A DNA stretch of 64,000 nt from Verticillium longisporum (Eukaryota; Ascomycota; Sordariomycetes; Glomerellales; Plectosphaerellaceae): contig JAETXT010000009.1 in the NCBI GenBank assembly GCA_019188255.1, positions 930,001-994,000 on the forward strand, written 5' to 3'. The position numbers were made by a program, and so were the translations under genes. Below are positions 63,349 through 64,000 of this stretch, piece after piece (the stretch's first letter is position 1; every line of letters begins with the position of its first letter). The notes beneath the pieces were generated by a model, which did not search any database, was not told the origin of the DNA, and saw only the letters and a program-made list of their open reading frames with translations.

Positions 63349-63854
63349 GGTTGAGGACGACGACGCCTCCGGGGACGTCCCACGGGGAGCGTGATTCTTG
63401 GGTCTCTAAGACGCCCACTAACCTGCTCGAGGCAGGTTCCCAGACTGACTTCATCAAAGGGCGAATCTCACGCCACCAGGGAAGCTCCCCAACGTCAATT
63501 TTAGATGCTGTTGACTATCTTGCGAAGGGGACGCGGGGTGTTATGCACCAGATCGCTCTTTTGAAGTCAGAGGTTATGATCCTTCGAGAGGAAAATGCTA
63601 CACTAAGCCGACGCCGGAGGGCCAAAAAGCTACGTCTCCGGGAAGGAGGAAGCATGGCTGTAGGCGAGGGACAGGACAAGATTGCTCAGAAGGAAGTAGA
63701 TATCCAGATAAAAGAGGAAACGCTGCAGAACCCGGGTCCCGCGTCGTGGTCCCAGCCGAAGAAACGATGCTGTAGCGTATGCGGGAAGACCGGCCACAAC
63801 GCGAGAACTTGTCAGGTAGCTATCTCATCGTCTGCAAAAGACGAGGAGGAGTGA
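63345..63854 (+). CDS. pogo/Fot transposase C-terminal part with zinc knuckle, copy A2
   Basis: Identical in protein to 23890-24399: coiled coil, basic cluster, then the CCHC knuckle CSVCGKTGHNARTC. Confidence 0.85.
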   Translation: MRLRTTTPPGTSHGERDSWVSKTPTNLLEAGSQTDFIKGRISRHQGSSPTSILDAVDYLAKGTRGVMHQIALLKSEVMILREENATLSRRRRAKKLRLREGGSMAVGEGQDKIAQKEVDIQIKEETLQNPGPASWSQPKKRCCSVCGKTGHNARTCQVAISSSAKDEEE

Positions 63855-63961
63855 TTTTAATTGATTTACGGCGTTTGGGTTGAGGTTTTCCTCGGAATGT
63901 TTGTCGGGTCGGGGTGAAGTGAACCACTCGCATGGGTGAACCACTCGCTTGTGGATTACGT

Positions 63962-64000
63962 TAACCTAGTTATCTTATTAATAGTTAATATAGTATTAAA
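63962..64000. repeat. AT-rich, probably RIP-decayed flank at the window end
   Basis: Thirty-nine bases of AT-rich sequence continuing the style of the block left of A2. Confidence 0.4.

Larger units (their letters stand above)
62102..63961 (+). mobile_element. Fot/pogo-type DNA transposon, copy A2 (1860 bp)
   Basis: Same termini, length and ORF offsets as A1 (22647-24506), flanked by TA (62100-62101 and 63962-63963). All ORFs on both strands translate identically to those of A1, so the copies appear identical or nearly so. Confidence 0.95.

Noticed and set aside
1..64000. Starship-type giant transposon
   Set aside because: Gene mix (kinases, STAND pieces) recalls cargo, but no tyrosine recombinase (DUF3435) captain was seen and no element borders were found.

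Overview
The window is nuclear DNA of a filamentous ascomycete (Pezizomycotina). The signs are short introns of about 41-76 bases with GTNNGT donors, CTAAC/CTGAC branch sites and YAG acceptors; fungus-specific families (Gti1/Pac2 WOPR, HapB/NF-YA, Zn2Cys6, FunK1 kinase, LaeA-like methyltransferase, fungal-type APH kinase, fungal STAND receptors); and heavy C-to-T decay of repeats in the style of repeat-induced point mutation (RIP). Genus cannot be fixed from sequence alone. The density of transposons, broken genes and lineage-specific families suggests an accessory or subtelomeric-type compartment.

Layout. 0-6.3 kb: 3' part of a LaeA-like methyltransferase (minus), a decayed FunK1 kinase, an intact APH-family kinase and a small Cys protein. 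6.3-16.3 kb: a 28-codon zinc-hook ORF, a C2H2 protein, a convergent three-exon gene, several local tandem repeats, a two-exon gene of unknown role and low-complexity sequence. 16.7-22.0 kb: five co-oriented loci: a broken C2H2 gene, an NF-YA/HapB paralogue, a WOPR regulator, an unknown two-exon gene and a truncated BCS1-like AAA gene. 22-31 kb: a RIP-decayed block, a Fot/pogo DNA transposon (copy A1), a TPR remnant of a STAND receptor, a 213-bp LTR, and a young Ty1/copia element (minus strand) inserted at the end of that LTR. 31.3-31.85 kb: a 13-bp minisatellite. 32-39 kb: broken STAND N-terminal domains, a Cys-rich gene and a frameshifted kinase-like gene. 39.2-46.9 kb: a second FunK1 copy whose 3' part is destroyed by RIP, a RIP-destroyed gypsy element, a second pogo family member (B), and a RIP-decayed inverted copy of the 213-bp LTR. 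47.4-57.7 kb: a second methyltransferase remnant, a Zn2Cys6 regulator, a C2H2 remnant and an intact membrane-anchored alpha/beta hydrolase. 61-64 kb: another RIP block carrying pogo copy A2, which appears identical to A1.

History read from the sequence. There are at least two ages of mobile DNA. The old layer (gypsy, FunK1 copy 2, AT-rich blocks) is strongly depleted in CpA and full of stop codons. The young layer (A1/A2 identical over 1860 bp; copia with identical 225-bp LTRs and an intact 5-bp target duplication) shows no RIP, although both would be RIP substrates. Either RIP no longer acts here or these copies have not passed through a sexual cycle. The best intact host genes are the APH kinase (4531-5955), the three-exon gene (9533-10411, minus), the two-exon gene (13354-14361), NF-YA (17551-18138), WOPR (18717-19529) and the alpha/beta hydrolase (56019-57703). 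Several other loci differ from their families by a single base, so sequencing indels should be excluded before they are called pseudogenes.
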